NCBI RefSeq assembly: GCF_002286785.1
Contig: NZ_MUJY01000171.1
Span: 1 to 49,231, forward strand
Reading direction: 5' to 3'
DNA from: Pseudomonas sp. PIC25
Lineage (GTDB): Bacteria; Pseudomonadota; Gammaproteobacteria; Pseudomonadales; Pseudomonadaceae
Length of the DNA: 49,231 bases
The translations under genes were made by a program, and so were the position numbers. Under the pieces are notes generated by a model. The model was given only the letters and a program-made list of their open reading frames with translations. It made no database searches and was not told the DNA's origin. Positions 15,070 to 23,996 of the stretch are shown piece by piece (position 1 is the first letter of the stretch; each line of letters begins with the position of its first letter).

Positions 15070-15837
15070 ATGAGCATCCGCATCGAAAAGAACGGCCCGG
15101 TCATCACCCTGATCATCGATCGCCCGGCGGTGCGCAATGCCGTCGACCGGCCCACTGCGGAGGCGTTGGCGGCAGCGCTGCGGGACTTCGAGGCGGACGA
15201 GGAGGCCCGGGTGGCGGTGCTCACCGGCGCCGGCGGGACCTTCTGCGCCGGTGCCGACCTGACGGCGGTGGCCGAGGGCGGTGAGCGGCGCAATCGCCTG
15301 GAACCGGACGGAGACGGGCCTATGGGGCCGAGCCGCATGCAGTTGTCCAAGCCGCTGATTGCCGCCATCGAAGGCTATGCCGTGGCGGGTGGACTGGAAT
15401 TGGCGTTGCTGGCCGATCTGCGGGTGCTGGCCGAAGATGCGGTGCTCGGGGTGTTCTGCCGGCGCTTCGGCGTGCCGCTGATCGACGGAGGCACGCTGCG
15501 CCTGCCGCGCATCGTCGGCCAGGGCCGGGCGCTGGACCTGATCCTCACCGGACGCCCGGTGGGTGCCGACGAGGCTCTGCGCATGGGGTTGGCCAATCGC
15601 GTGGTGCCCCAGGGCGAGGCGCGGCAGGAGGCCGAAGCCCTGGCTGCGCAGATCGCTGCCTTTCCCCAGCGCTGCCTGCTGGCCGACCGGGCCAGTGTGT
15701 ATGCGCAGTGGGAATTGCCGTTCGATGAGGCGCTGCGCAACGAATTCCGCGGCGGCATGGCAGTGATCGAAAGCGGCGAAACCGAAACCGGCGCCCGGCG
15801 TTTCGCAGAGGGACAGGGGCGACACGGGAAGTTTTGA
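15070..15837 (+). CDS. enoyl-CoA hydratase/isomerase family protein
   Basis: This encodes 255 residues of the crotonase fold: 'RIEKNGPVITLIIDRPAVRN', oxyanion-hole segments 'GTFCAGADLTAV' and 'YAVAGGLELALLADLRVLAE', then 'FGVPLIDGGTLRLPRIVGQG'. Glu is absent from the usual second catalytic spot ('RRFGVPLIDG'), so simple hydratase activity is not certain; isomerase or another crotonase activity is possible. GGAG lies 6-7 nt before the ATG. REP repeats flank it on both sides. Confidence 0.82.
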   Translation: MSIRIEKNGPVITLIIDRPAVRNAVDRPTAEALAAALRDFEADEEARVAVLTGAGGTFCAGADLTAVAEGGERRNRLEPDGDGPMGPSRMQLSKPLIAAIEGYAVAGGLELALLADLRVLAEDAVLGVFCRRFGVPLIDGGTLRLPRIVGQGRALDLILTGRPVGADEALRMGLANRVVPQGEARQEAEALAAQIAAFPQRCLLADRASVYAQWELPFDEALRNEFRGGMAVIESGETETGARRFAEGQGRHGKF

Positions 15838-15844
15838 CGAATTT

Positions 15845-16010
15845 TCTCGAATGAATTCGCTCCCACGGATCGAGTACCACACCGGGCCTGCTTTCGTAGG
15901 AGCCAGCTCTGCTGGCGAAGCGTTTGCCCCCGGATTTCGCCTGGGCTCATCCGGGCTACAGATCACTGCCTTGTAGGGGCGAATTTATTCCCCCAAGAGG
16001 TCAGCCGGGA
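15845..16010. repeat. REP-like elements
   Basis: Three degenerate units follow the hydratase gene: 'CGAATGAATTCGCTCCCACG' (about 15850), 'CGTAGGAGCCAGCTCTGCTG' (about 15896) and 'TGTAGGGGCGAATTTATTCC' (about 15972). They share the GTAGG(A/G)GCnA core of the cluster at 14.9 kb and fill the gap between two convergent genes. Confidence 0.65.
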
Positions 16011-16022
16011 CGGAGGCCAACC

Positions 16023-16826
16023 TCAATGCAGCGCCGGCGCACGCTGGAGCTTGTGCAGGCGCTGGCTGAGGGTGAGACGCTGGGTATCGTCGTCGCAGAG
16101 CAACAAGGCGCGTTCCAGGTCGAAGCGTTCGGCCTGTGGACAGTCCAGATGCCGGTAGAGATCGGCGCGGGCCAAGTGGTCGGCAACGCTGGGCGGACCG
16201 AGTTGCAGGACCCGCTCGGCGTCCTTCAGCGCTGCCAGGTAATCCTCGGCATGCAGATGCAATTGGCGCAGGTTGCGGGAGAGCCGCTGGATCAGTTCGC
16301 GCTCGCCGCAGGTACGCAGGTGGGAGGCGTCCAGCTCCGCGCGCGGGCCATATTGGCGGGCCAGCAGTTCGCGGCAGTCGCGGGTGTACAGGCGACGCCC
16401 GCCGCACGGGTCGAGCAGGTGATCGGCACCCGGCACGCGCAGCAGGAAGTGGCCGGGAAAGTTCACTCCAACCAGGGGAATCTCCAGCCGCCGCGCCAGC
16501 TCCAGGGCAATCAGCGCCAGCGACAACGGTTGCCCCCGGCGCCGTTGCAGGACCCGGTGCAGCAGGGCGGCCTGCGGGCGCAGCGGGCTGTCCTCGTCTT
16601 CGTGAAAGTCCAGGGCGTTGAGCTGGCGCAACAGCGGTTGCGCCAGCTCGCGGACCGGCAGGTTGGGCAGGCCGGCGGCGAGCAGTTGCTGCAGGCCGGC
16701 GAACTCGCGCAGCACCTGTGCCGGGCGCAGCGCATCGTCGTGTTCGGCGGCGATCCACAGGGCCGCTTCGAAGGTGTCCGGCGGATCTCGTTCGAGGCAG
16801 GTCAGGCAGGCTTGGCGTGGGTTCAT
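16023..16826 (-). CDS. SirB1/transglutaminase-like family protein
   Basis: This encodes 267 residues from MNPRQACLTCLERDPPDTFE. It has the SirB1 N-terminal domain (transglutaminase-like fold, 'VLQRRRGQPLSLALIALELA', 'GVNFPGHFLLRVPGADHLLD', 'DPCGGRRLYTRDCRELL') followed by C-terminal TPR-like helices ('LAALKDAERVLQLGPPSVAD'). The Cys-His-Asp triad is not obvious, so it is probably non-catalytic. Function is unknown. It is divergent from leucine dehydrogenase, 132 bp away. Confidence 0.8.
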   Translation of the reverse strand: MNPRQACLTCLERDPPDTFEAALWIAAEHDDALRPAQVLREFAGLQQLLAAGLPNLPVRELAQPLLRQLNALDFHEDEDSPLRPQAALLHRVLQRRRGQPLSLALIALELARRLEIPLVGVNFPGHFLLRVPGADHLLDPCGGRRLYTRDCRELLARQYGPRAELDASHLRTCGERELIQRLSRNLRQLHLHAEDYLAALKDAERVLQLGPPSVADHLARADLYRHLDCPQAERFDLERALLLCDDDTQRLTLSQRLHKLQRAPALH

Positions 16827-16921
16827 CGGTTTCTCCACTGGCTCTTCGTTTGTAGTCGCCTGCTCAAATTTCGTCCAGTGCTGCACCCGCCGCTTCGTCG
16901 GGCGAGGCCGGAGGCTCCGCC

Positions 16922-16927
16922 TATACT
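16922..16927 (+). promoter_or_regulatory. candidate -10 box for leucine dehydrogenase
   Basis: TATACT, one mismatch from TATAAT, lies 32 nt before the ATG at 16959 with an AAGGGAG Shine-Dalgarno between. No good -35 is visible 17 bp upstream, so an activator may be needed. Confidence 0.4.
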
Positions 16928-16958
16928 CCTGATAACGACAAGCAAGGGAGCCCCAGCC

Positions 16959-17984
16959 ATGTTTGCCATGATGGAAGCCGCCCGGCTCGAGGCACTGCAT
17001 CTCGCCCAGGACCCCGCCACGGGCCTCAAGGCCATCATCGCCATACACAACACCCGCTTCGGCCCGGCGCTCGGCGGTTGCCGCTATCTCGCCTATCCCG
17101 ATCACGTCAGCGCCCTGCGCGACGCCATCCGCCTGGCCCAGGGCATGAGCTACAAGGCCGCCCTGGCCGGCATCGAGCATGGCGGTGGCAAGGCGGTGAT
17201 CATCCGCCCGTCGCATGTGGATAACCGGGGTGCGCTGTTCGAGGCCTTCGGGCGCTTCATCGAAACCCTCAACGGGCGCTACATCACCGCGGTGGACAGC
17301 GGCACCTCCAGCGCCGACATGGATTGCATCGCCCAGCACACCCGCCACGTGACCAGTACCACCGCCGAGGGCGATCCGTCGCCGCACACGGCCATGGGCG
17401 TGTTCGCCGGCATCCGCGCCACGGCGCAGGCACGCCTCGGCAGCGATGACCTGGAAGGGCTGCGGGTCGCCGTGCAGGGGCTCGGTCACGTTGGTTATGC
17501 GTTGGCCGAGCAGTTGGCGGTTGCCGGTGCCGACCTGCTGGTCAGCGACCTCGACCCCGGCCGCGTGCAACTCGCGGTGGAGCAGCTCGGCGCGCGCCCG
17601 GTGGCCAGCGAGGCGCTGCTCACCACCCCTTGCGACATCCTCGCCCCGTGCGGGCTGGGTGGCATTCTCAACGCGGAGACCGTCGGCCAGCTGCGTTGCG
17701 CGGCGGTGGCCGGGGCGGCGAACAACCAGTTGGCCAGTGCCGAGATCGCCGATGAGCTGGAAGCGCGCGGCATCCTCTACGCACCGGACTACGTGATCAA
17801 TTCCGGTGGGCTGATCTACGTGGCGCTGCGCCACCGCGGCGACGCGCTGCCGGCGATCACCGCGCACCTGTCGCGGATCGGCCTGCGCCTGACCGAAATC
17901 TACGCCCACGCCCAGGCCGACAAGCGGTCGCCGGCGCGGGTCGCCGATGCCCTGGCCGAGCGCCTGCTCTATGGCGAGGGCTAA
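16959..17984 (+). CDS. ldh: leucine dehydrogenase
   Basis: This encodes 341 residues of the Glu/Leu/Phe/Val dehydrogenase family. 'NTRFGPALGGCRYLAYPDHV' binds substrate, 'GIEHGGGKAVII' carries the catalytic lysine (Lys78) and 'VAVQGLGHVGYALAEQL' is the NAD site; 'AAVAGAANNQLA' is also typical. It deaminates leucine, isoleucine and valine to 2-oxo acids with NAD. It lies 120 bp upstream of the 2-oxo acid dehydrogenase genes, so deamination and oxidative decarboxylation are likely co-regulated. Confidence 0.92.
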   Translation: MFAMMEAARLEALHLAQDPATGLKAIIAIHNTRFGPALGGCRYLAYPDHVSALRDAIRLAQGMSYKAALAGIEHGGGKAVIIRPSHVDNRGALFEAFGRFIETLNGRYITAVDSGTSSADMDCIAQHTRHVTSTTAEGDPSPHTAMGVFAGIRATAQARLGSDDLEGLRVAVQGLGHVGYALAEQLAVAGADLLVSDLDPGRVQLAVEQLGARPVASEALLTTPCDILAPCGLGGILNAETVGQLRCAAVAGAANNQLASAEIADELEARGILYAPDYVINSGGLIYVALRHRGDALPAITAHLSRIGLRLTEIYAHAQADKRSPARVADALAERLLYGEG

Positions 17985-18104
17985 TTTTCCTTCCGGCTGG
18001 AAGGGCGGAAGCGGGCGGCGTGACCGGCTGCCCGCTCCCTTCGGACCCGCTGCCACAAGCGGCGGACTGAACCACGCGCCCACAAGGCGCCGAGGAGTGA
18101 AGCA

Positions 18105-19196
18105 ATGCCTAACAAGATCGACCTTCCCTACACGAGGTATCTGGCCCCCGACGGACGCCTGACCGGCGATCTCCCGGCCTGGGCCGATGACTTCAACCTG
18201 CTCACCCGACTCTACCGGCAGATGGTGCTGACCCGCCTGTTCGACCAGAAGGCGGTGGCGCTGCAGCGCACCGGACGGATCGGCACCTACGCGCCGACCC
18301 TCGGGCAAGAAGCCATCGGCGTCGCCATCGGCAGCCTGATGCACCCCGAAGACGTGCTGATTCCCTATTACCGCGACACTGCCGTGCAACTGATGCGCGG
18401 CGTGAAGATGGAGGAAATCCTCCTCTACTGGGGCGGCGACGAGCGCGGCAGCGCCTACGTCGACCCAGCGGTGCGCGAGGATTTCCCGCTGTGCGTGCCG
18501 ATCGCTACCCAGGCCCTGCATGCCTGCGGTGTGGCCAGTGCGTTCAAGATCCGCGGCGAGCATCGGGTCGCCGTGACCACCTGCGGCGACGGCGCCACCA
18601 GCAAGGGCGACTTCCTCGAAGCGCTGAACGTAGCCGGGGCCTGGCAGTTGCCGGTGGTCTTCGTGGTCAATAACAACCAGTGGGCGATCTCGGTGCCACG
18701 GCGTATCCAGTGCGGCGCGCCGACCCTGGCGCAGAAGGCGATTGGCGCCGGCTTCCACGGTGAGCAGGTCGACGGCAACGACATTCTCGCGGTGTACGAC
18801 CGCATGCGCGTCGCCCTGGAGCGCGCCCGCCACGGCAAGGGGCCGGTGCTGCTGGAGTGCATCAGCTACCGCCTGGGCGACCACACCACTGCCGACGATG
18901 CCACCCGCTACCGCCCGGCCGAGGAGGTCAAACAGGCCTGGCAGGAAGAACCGATCAAGCGCTTGCAGACCTTCCTCGCCAGCCAGGGAGTATGGGACGA
19001 GGGGCGCGAGCAGGCCCTGGTCGCCGAATGCCAGGCCGAGGTGCAGGCCTCGGTGGACGCCTTCGAAGCCGCTGGTATCCAACCGGTGGAATCGGTGTTC
19101 GAGCATGTCTACGCGCAATGGCCGGCGGTGCTGGCGGATCAGCGCGAAATGCTGCTGGAGCGCGCCGCACGACGGGGAGGTGAGCGCCATGAGTGA
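18105..19196 (+). CDS. 2-oxo acid dehydrogenase E1 alpha subunit
   Basis: This encodes 363 residues. The thiamine diphosphate motif runs from G161-D162-G163 ('VTTCGDGATSKGDFLEALNV') to N189-N191 ('VVFVVNNNQWAIS'), and 'YYRDTAVQLMRG' and the 'YRLGDHTTADDATRYR' phosphorylation-loop-like region are present. As in branched-chain or pyruvate E1, it decarboxylates a 2-oxo acid. The leucine dehydrogenase upstream points to branched-chain oxo acids, although annotation as pyruvate dehydrogenase E1 is common. GAGGAG precedes the ATG. It overlaps E1 beta by 8 nt. Confidence 0.9.
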   Translation: MPNKIDLPYTRYLAPDGRLTGDLPAWADDFNLLTRLYRQMVLTRLFDQKAVALQRTGRIGTYAPTLGQEAIGVAIGSLMHPEDVLIPYYRDTAVQLMRGVKMEEILLYWGGDERGSAYVDPAVREDFPLCVPIATQALHACGVASAFKIRGEHRVAVTTCGDGATSKGDFLEALNVAGAWQLPVVFVVNNNQWAISVPRRIQCGAPTLAQKAIGAGFHGEQVDGNDILAVYDRMRVALERARHGKGPVLLECISYRLGDHTTADDATRYRPAEEVKQAWQEEPIKRLQTFLASQGVWDEGREQALVAECQAEVQASVDAFEAAGIQPVESVFEHVYAQWPAVLADQREMLLERAARRGGERHE

Positions 19197-20172
19197 CAAG
19201 ATCAGCCTGCTCGAAGCGGTCAACCTGGCCCTGCACCGGGCCATGGCCGAAGACGAGAACGTGGTGGTGCTCGGCGAGGACGTGGGGGTCAATGGCGGGG
19301 TGTTCCGTGCCACCCTCGGCCTGCGCGAGACCTTCGGCTTCAAGCGGGTCATCGACACGCCGCTGGCCGAAACCATGATCGGCGGCCTCGCGGTGGGCAT
19401 GGCCGCCCAGGGCCTCAAGCCGGTGATGGAGATTCAGTTCATGGGCTTCATCTACGCGGCCATGGAGCAGCTCGTTTCCCATGCCAGCCGCCTGCGCAAC
19501 CGCACCCGTGGCCGCCTGACCTGCCCGCTGGTGCTGCGCACGCCGATGGGCGCCGGTATCCGCGCACCGGAGCATCACAGCGAAAGCACCGAGGCGATGT
19601 TTGCCCAGATTCCCGGCGTGCGCGTGGTCATCCCGTCCTCGCCGGCGCGGGCCTACGGGTTGCTGCTGGCGGCCATCGACGATCCCGATCCGGTGATCTT
19701 CCTCGAACCCACCCGGCTCTACCGGATGAACCCCCAGGTTGTCGCCGACGATGGCAAGCGCCTGCCGCTGGATACTTGCTTCACCCTGCGCGAAGGCAGC
19801 GACCTGACGCTCATCAGTTGGGGCGCGAGCATCCACGAGACGCTGCAGGCGGCCACGCAACTGGCCGAGCGTGGCGTGTCGGCGGAGGTGATCGACGTCG
19901 CCTGCGTCAAGCCGCTCGACCTCGATACCCTGGAGGCGTCGGTACGCAAGACCGGCCGTTGCGTGATCGTGCATGAGGCGCCGAAGAGCTGCGCGGTGGG
20001 CGCGGAGATCGCCGCCAGCCTCTACGAACGCGCGCTGCTCGATCTGCAGGCGCCGATCCAGCGGGTCACCGCGCCGGACATCCCGCCGCCGCTGTACCGC
20101 CTGGAACAGCTCTACATGCCCGGGCCGGACGACATCCTGGCCGCGTGCGACACGGTGCTGAACTACGCGTGA
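19189..20172 (+). CDS. 2-oxo acid dehydrogenase E1 beta subunit
   Basis: This encodes 327 residues, MSDKISLLEAVNLALHRAMA, with the transketolase pyrimidine-binding domain ('VVVLGEDVGVNGGVFRATLG', 'DTPLAETMIGGLAVGMAAQG', 'EIQFMGFIYAAMEQLVSHAS') and the C-terminal transketolase domain ('VIDVACVKPLDLDTLEASV', 'VHEAPKSCAVGAEI'). The ATG lies in the last codons of E1 alpha behind GGGGAGGTGAGC, so the two are coupled and form the alpha2beta2 E1. Confidence 0.92.
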   Translation: MSDKISLLEAVNLALHRAMAEDENVVVLGEDVGVNGGVFRATLGLRETFGFKRVIDTPLAETMIGGLAVGMAAQGLKPVMEIQFMGFIYAAMEQLVSHASRLRNRTRGRLTCPLVLRTPMGAGIRAPEHHSESTEAMFAQIPGVRVVIPSSPARAYGLLLAAIDDPDPVIFLEPTRLYRMNPQVVADDGKRLPLDTCFTLREGSDLTLISWGASIHETLQAATQLAERGVSAEVIDVACVKPLDLDTLEASVRKTGRCVIVHEAPKSCAVGAEIAASLYERALLDLQAPIQRVTAPDIPPPLYRLEQLYMPGPDDILAACDTVLNYA

Positions 20173-20280
20173 TCGAGCAGGGACCGCTTGCTCCGGGAGC
20201 GATCGGGGCGGCGCGGTCGAACAGGTTCTTTCCTGTGCCGGGCACCGTCAGCGGGCCGGGACAGGCGTGAGGAGACGAAT

Positions 20281-21396
20281 ATGAAATATTTCAAACTGCC
20301 CGATCTGGGCGAAGGGTTGCAGGAAGCCGAGATCGTCGAGTGGCACGTCAAGGCCGGCGACACGGTGAAGGCCGATCAGCTACTGGTGTCGGTGGAGACG
20401 GCCAAGGCGCTGGTGGACATTCCCGCTCCGCACGATGGCTTGGTGGCGAAGACTTTCGGCAACGAAGGCGACATCCTCCATGTGGGCGAGCCGTTGATGG
20501 CCTACGAGGGCGAAGGTGATGCCGGCACCGTGGTGGGGCGGCTGGAGGGCGGCGAGGGAGTCCAGCAGGACAGCTTCTTCGTCGGCGCAGCGCCTTCCAC
20601 TCGCGAGCACTTGGCGCCGCGGGCCACCCCGGCGGTGCGCCAGTTGGCCCGCCAGATGGGCGTGGAACTGAGTGGGCTGAGCGGTTCCGGGCCGGCCGGC
20701 TTGATCACCCGAAGCGACGTGGAGGCGGCGGCCAGGCAGTCCAGCGATCGCTTCGGCGGCGAGAGGTTGCGCGGCGTGCGGCGCAGCATGGCGATCAACA
20801 TGGCCAGGTCCCATGCCGAAGTGGTGCCGGTGAGCATCTATGCCGATGCCGACCTGTATCGCTGGAAGGAAGCGCGCGATCCGCTGATCCGCCTGGGCAA
20901 GGCGATCGCCGCGGCGATCCAGGTGGAGCCGGTGCTGAACAGTTGGTTCGATGGCCGCAGCCTGTCGATCCGGACCCACGAGAAGGTGGACTTGGGCATC
21001 GCCGTGGATACGCCGGACGGCCTGTTCGTGCCGGTGCTGCGCGATGTCGGTTCGCGTTCGGCGGAAGACCTCCGGCAAGGCATGGCGCGCTTGCGGGCGG
21101 ATGTCCAGGCGCGCTCCATTCCGCCGCAGGAAATGATGGGGGCGACCATCACCCTGTCCAACTTCGGCATCCTGTTCGGGCGCTATGCCAACCCCGTGGT
21201 GGTGCCGCCGCAGGTGGCGATCCTCGGTGCGGGAGGCATCCGTGACGAACCGGTGGCGATGAACGGCGAGGTGGTGGTCCACCCGATCCTGCCGCTCTCG
21301 CTGACCTTCGATCACCGGGCGGTGACCGGGGGCGAGGCGGCACGCTTCCTCAAGGCACTGGTGCGGGCGCTGGAAGAGCCGGAAAGCGCGGCTTAG
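20281..21396 (+). CDS. 2-oxo acid dehydrogenase E2 (dihydrolipoyl acyltransferase)
   Basis: This encodes 371 residues. The lipoyl domain is 1-78 with the lipoyl lysine Lys42 in 'VSVETAKALVDIPAP'; the peripheral-subunit-binding domain is ~112-150 ('RATPAVRQLARQMGVELSGL'); the acyltransferase domain is ~163-371. The active-site motif reads DHRAVTGG (344-351): the His is kept but the usual Asp of HxxxDG is Thr, a variant I recall from this E2 subgroup. There is a single lipoyl domain and a short linker. It is last in the operon; no E3 follows, so a shared lipoamide dehydrogenase must be used. Confidence 0.9.
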   Translation: MKYFKLPDLGEGLQEAEIVEWHVKAGDTVKADQLLVSVETAKALVDIPAPHDGLVAKTFGNEGDILHVGEPLMAYEGEGDAGTVVGRLEGGEGVQQDSFFVGAAPSTREHLAPRATPAVRQLARQMGVELSGLSGSGPAGLITRSDVEAAARQSSDRFGGERLRGVRRSMAINMARSHAEVVPVSIYADADLYRWKEARDPLIRLGKAIAAAIQVEPVLNSWFDGRSLSIRTHEKVDLGIAVDTPDGLFVPVLRDVGSRSAEDLRQGMARLRADVQARSIPPQEMMGATITLSNFGILFGRYANPVVVPPQVAILGAGGIRDEPVAMNGEVVVHPILPLSLTFDHRAVTGGEAARFLKALVRALEEPESAA

Positions 21397-21440
21397 CGGC
21401 CGGGTTCCGGGCGCGGCGCGAACTCGCGTCGTGCCCGGGG

Positions 21441-21716
21441 TCAGGCGTGGACCGCGTCGCGGGCCTGGGTCATCGAGGCCAGCAGGGCCGGGGAAGCCTC
21501 GCCATTCTCGATCGCCAGGCCGAAGCGGACGCTCATGATGAAGCGCTCGAGCTTCTCCGGATCGCGCAGTTGCTCGGCGCTGATGAAGCGCTTCACCGCC
21601 ACGCCGTTGGCGTTGGACAGAGTGAGCACGATACTGCCGTCGGGCCGCTCGACGCTGAAGTTGACGAAGTAGTCGGCCTGGAAAACATCGCTGATGCGCT
21701 TGAAGGGGTTGTCCAT
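21441..21716 (-). CDS. DUF3509 family protein
   Basis: This encodes 91 residues, MDNPFKRISDVFQADYFVNF, with the Pseudomonas DUF3509 pattern: 'FSVERPDGSIVLTLSNANGV', 'KRFISAEQLRDPEKLERFIM'. These are small soluble alpha/beta proteins of unknown function, near-exclusive to Pseudomonas. It converges on the E2 gene, 44 bp apart. The following 213 bp (21717-21929) hold no convincing gene; this is also where gene order departs from what I remember of P. aeruginosa. Confidence 0.75.
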   Translation of the reverse strand: MDNPFKRISDVFQADYFVNFSVERPDGSIVLTLSNANGVAVKRFISAEQLRDPEKLERFIMSVRFGLAIENGEASPALLASMTQARDAVHA

Positions 21717-21929
21717 CGGTTAATTCCTGATCAGAAGAGTCTGCGAGGGTTGACCGATGGTAGGTGGTCAAAGTTCAAGCGGTGCGGCGACTTGCCGCTG
21801 TTCGGTTGTGCACTGGCGCAAGGTTTCGACAAACGGTGGCCGGGTGCTCCGCGAAGGGGCAGGAAATGGCTCTGGAATACGTGTTTGCGCCATTCTGGCG
21901 CGGCATGGTGGTGGGCGTGAAGCAGCCCT

Positions 21930-23996
21930 TCAGAACGTCGCCGGGTTGCTCGCGACCGACGTCAGGCGCCGGGCCTGTTTGAGAAATACGGTCAGTTCGC
22001 GGGCCGGCAGGGGTTTGCTGTAAAGGTAGCCCTGACCTTCGTTGCAGCCCTGGGCGATGATGTAGGCCTCCTGCTCGACGGTTTCCACGCCCTCGGCGAT
22101 TACCTGCATGCCCAGGCTTCTGGCTAACTGGATGATGGCGCGGACGATGGTGGCGTCGTCTTCGTCTTCCAGCACATCCTGGACGAAGCCCTTGTCGATC
22201 TTGATCTTGTCCAGCGGCAGGCTCTTCAGGTAGCTCAGCGAAGAGTAGCCGGTGCCGAAGTCGTCGATGGCGATCAGCGCGCCGGAGCGGCGCAGGCTGA
22301 GCAGATGCTGGGCGGCGGTGGAAATGTCTTCCATCAGGCCGGTTTCGGTGACTTCCAGCTCCAGGCTGCGCGGCGGCAGGCGGTAGACCTGCATCAGGTT
22401 GCTGACCACGCGCGGCAGTTCGGTGTGGTGCAGTTGCACCGTCGACAGGTTGACCGCCATGCGCAACTCGGTGAAGCCCAGGTCGTGCCATTCGCGCAGT
22501 TGTTTGCACGCCTGGTCGAGCACCCATTCGCCGATGGCGATGATACTGCCGTTCTGCTCGGCCAACGGGATGAACAGGTCCGGCGGAACCAGGCCATGCT
22601 GTGGATGCTGCCAGCGCAGCAGCGCTTCGGCACCGCTGACATGGTGGTCGCGGTAGTCCACCTGCGGTTGATAGACCAGGTGCAGTTCATTGCGGCCGAG
22701 GGCATCGCGCAGGTCTTTTTCCAGTTCGCGGCGGCGGCGCATCTCGCTGTCGACGCTGGCGATGTAGAACTGGTAGCGATTGCGCGAGCGGCTCTTGGCC
22801 AGGGTCATGGTCTGTTCGGCTTTCTGCAGCAGCTTCTCGGCGCTGTCGCCGTCTTCGGGGAACAGCGTGATGCCGATGGTGGCGCGTAGGCGGACTTCCT
22901 GGAGATCGAGGCCGAATGGCGTTTCCAGGTCGTCGAGAATGCTTTGCGCCAGCTCGGCGGCTTCGTAGGGCTGCTCGATATTCGCCTGGACCAGGGCGAA
23001 CTGGTCGCCGCCGAGGCGGGCGAGGGCGCCGAGGCGGCCGCTGTGGCTGCGCAGGCGGTCGGCCAGGGCCAGCAGCAGTTGGTCGCCGAGCTGGTAGCTG
23101 AACTGCTCGTTGATGCCCTTGAAGTCGTCCAGGCCGACGCACAGTACGGCCACGCGACGCTGCAAACGGCCAGCATCGTCGAGAATCTGGCCGAGCTGCT
23201 GCTGCAATTGCTGGCGATTCGGCAGGCCGGTGAGGAAGTCGTACTGCGACATGCGCAGCAGGCTGTCTTCCGCTTCGCGGCGCAGGTGACTGTTGCGCTC
23301 GATGGAGGCGAGCAACTGGTTGGCCGTGTTGATCCACAGGCCCAGCTCGTTCTTTTCGTGGCCCTTGAGCATGGGCAGCTTGTGTTCGCTGGGGCGGTCG
23401 GGGTTGATGTTGGTCAGGTGCTCGATGATCTTCGACAGCGGCTTGGTCAGCATCAGGTGGTAGACCAGGTACAGCACCAGGCCCATGGCCAGGGCGCGCA
23501 GTACGCCGGAGACGAAGATGATTACCGAGCTGGCGACGAAATCCTCGCCGTAGGGCGCGGTGTCCAGGGTGATGGTGAGGTCGCCGTAGTATTCGCTGTA
23601 CGGACCGCGGCCGACCAGTTGGGTGGTGAAGCTCTTTTCCTTGCCGAGGATGCGGTCGGTGAGGACGCGGGTCGGCAGGTCCAACAAATCGCGTGAGCGT
23701 TCCGCCAGCATGGGCTCGCTGGGATGGCCGATGGCGGCGAAGCGCACGGATTCATGCTGGAACAGGCCCTCGATGACCTGCATGCCCATTTCCCTGTCGA
23801 GGCTGTAGACCGCCTGGGTCGACGGATCGCGGAACATGCCGAGGATACGTTGTGCATCGTTGGCCACGGCCTGGCGCGTCTTGTAGACATCGAAGACGAT
23901 CTGCGCGCAGCTCAGTACGACCCCGACAGCCAGCGCGGACAGCAGCACCACGCGGAGCAACTTCAAGGACAGGCTGTTTCTCTGGTCCAGCTTCAA
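21930..23996 (-). CDS. bifA: c-di-GMP phosphodiesterase BifA
   Basis: This encodes 688 residues, inner membrane. TM1 is ~13-35 ('LLRVVLLSALAVGVVLSC'), a periplasmic sensor ~36-155, TM2 ~157-182 ('FVSGVLRALAMGLVLYLVYH') and a HAMP-like region. The GGDEF domain has GGDQF at 329-333, degenerate as in P. aeruginosa BifA. The EAL domain is intact: 'GAEALLRW' (EAL 457-459), 'LELEVTETGLMED', 'AIDDFGTGYSSLSYLKSLPL' and 'KIKIDKGFV'. It hydrolyses c-di-GMP and thereby lowers biofilm formation and favours swarming. It is divergent from amtB. Confidence 0.92.
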   Translation of the reverse strand: MKLDQRNSLSLKLLRVVLLSALAVGVVLSCAQIVFDVYKTRQAVANDAQRILGMFRDPSTQAVYSLDREMGMQVIEGLFQHESVRFAAIGHPSEPMLAERSRDLLDLPTRVLTDRILGKEKSFTTQLVGRGPYSEYYGDLTITLDTAPYGEDFVASSVIIFVSGVLRALAMGLVLYLVYHLMLTKPLSKIIEHLTNINPDRPSEHKLPMLKGHEKNELGLWINTANQLLASIERNSHLRREAEDSLLRMSQYDFLTGLPNRQQLQQQLGQILDDAGRLQRRVAVLCVGLDDFKGINEQFSYQLGDQLLLALADRLRSHSGRLGALARLGGDQFALVQANIEQPYEAAELAQSILDDLETPFGLDLQEVRLRATIGITLFPEDGDSAEKLLQKAEQTMTLAKSRSRNRYQFYIASVDSEMRRRRELEKDLRDALGRNELHLVYQPQVDYRDHHVSGAEALLRWQHPQHGLVPPDLFIPLAEQNGSIIAIGEWVLDQACKQLREWHDLGFTELRMAVNLSTVQLHHTELPRVVSNLMQVYRLPPRSLELEVTETGLMEDISTAAQHLLSLRRSGALIAIDDFGTGYSSLSYLKSLPLDKIKIDKGFVQDVLEDEDDATIVRAIIQLARSLGMQVIAEGVETVEQEAYIIAQGCNEGQGYLYSKPLPARELTVFLKQARRLTSVASNPATF

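Noticed and set aside
16023-19418. A continuous minus-strand frame of over 1100 codons
   Set aside because: It is antisense to leucine dehydrogenase and E1 alpha, whose motifs are intact. Only its last part (16023-16826) has a recognisable protein, the SirB1-like gene; the rest is a high-GC shadow frame.
20380-21771. A 463-codon minus-strand frame opposite the E2 gene
   Set aside because: E2 motifs are on the plus strand; only DUF3509 (21441-21716, a different frame) is supported on the minus strand here.
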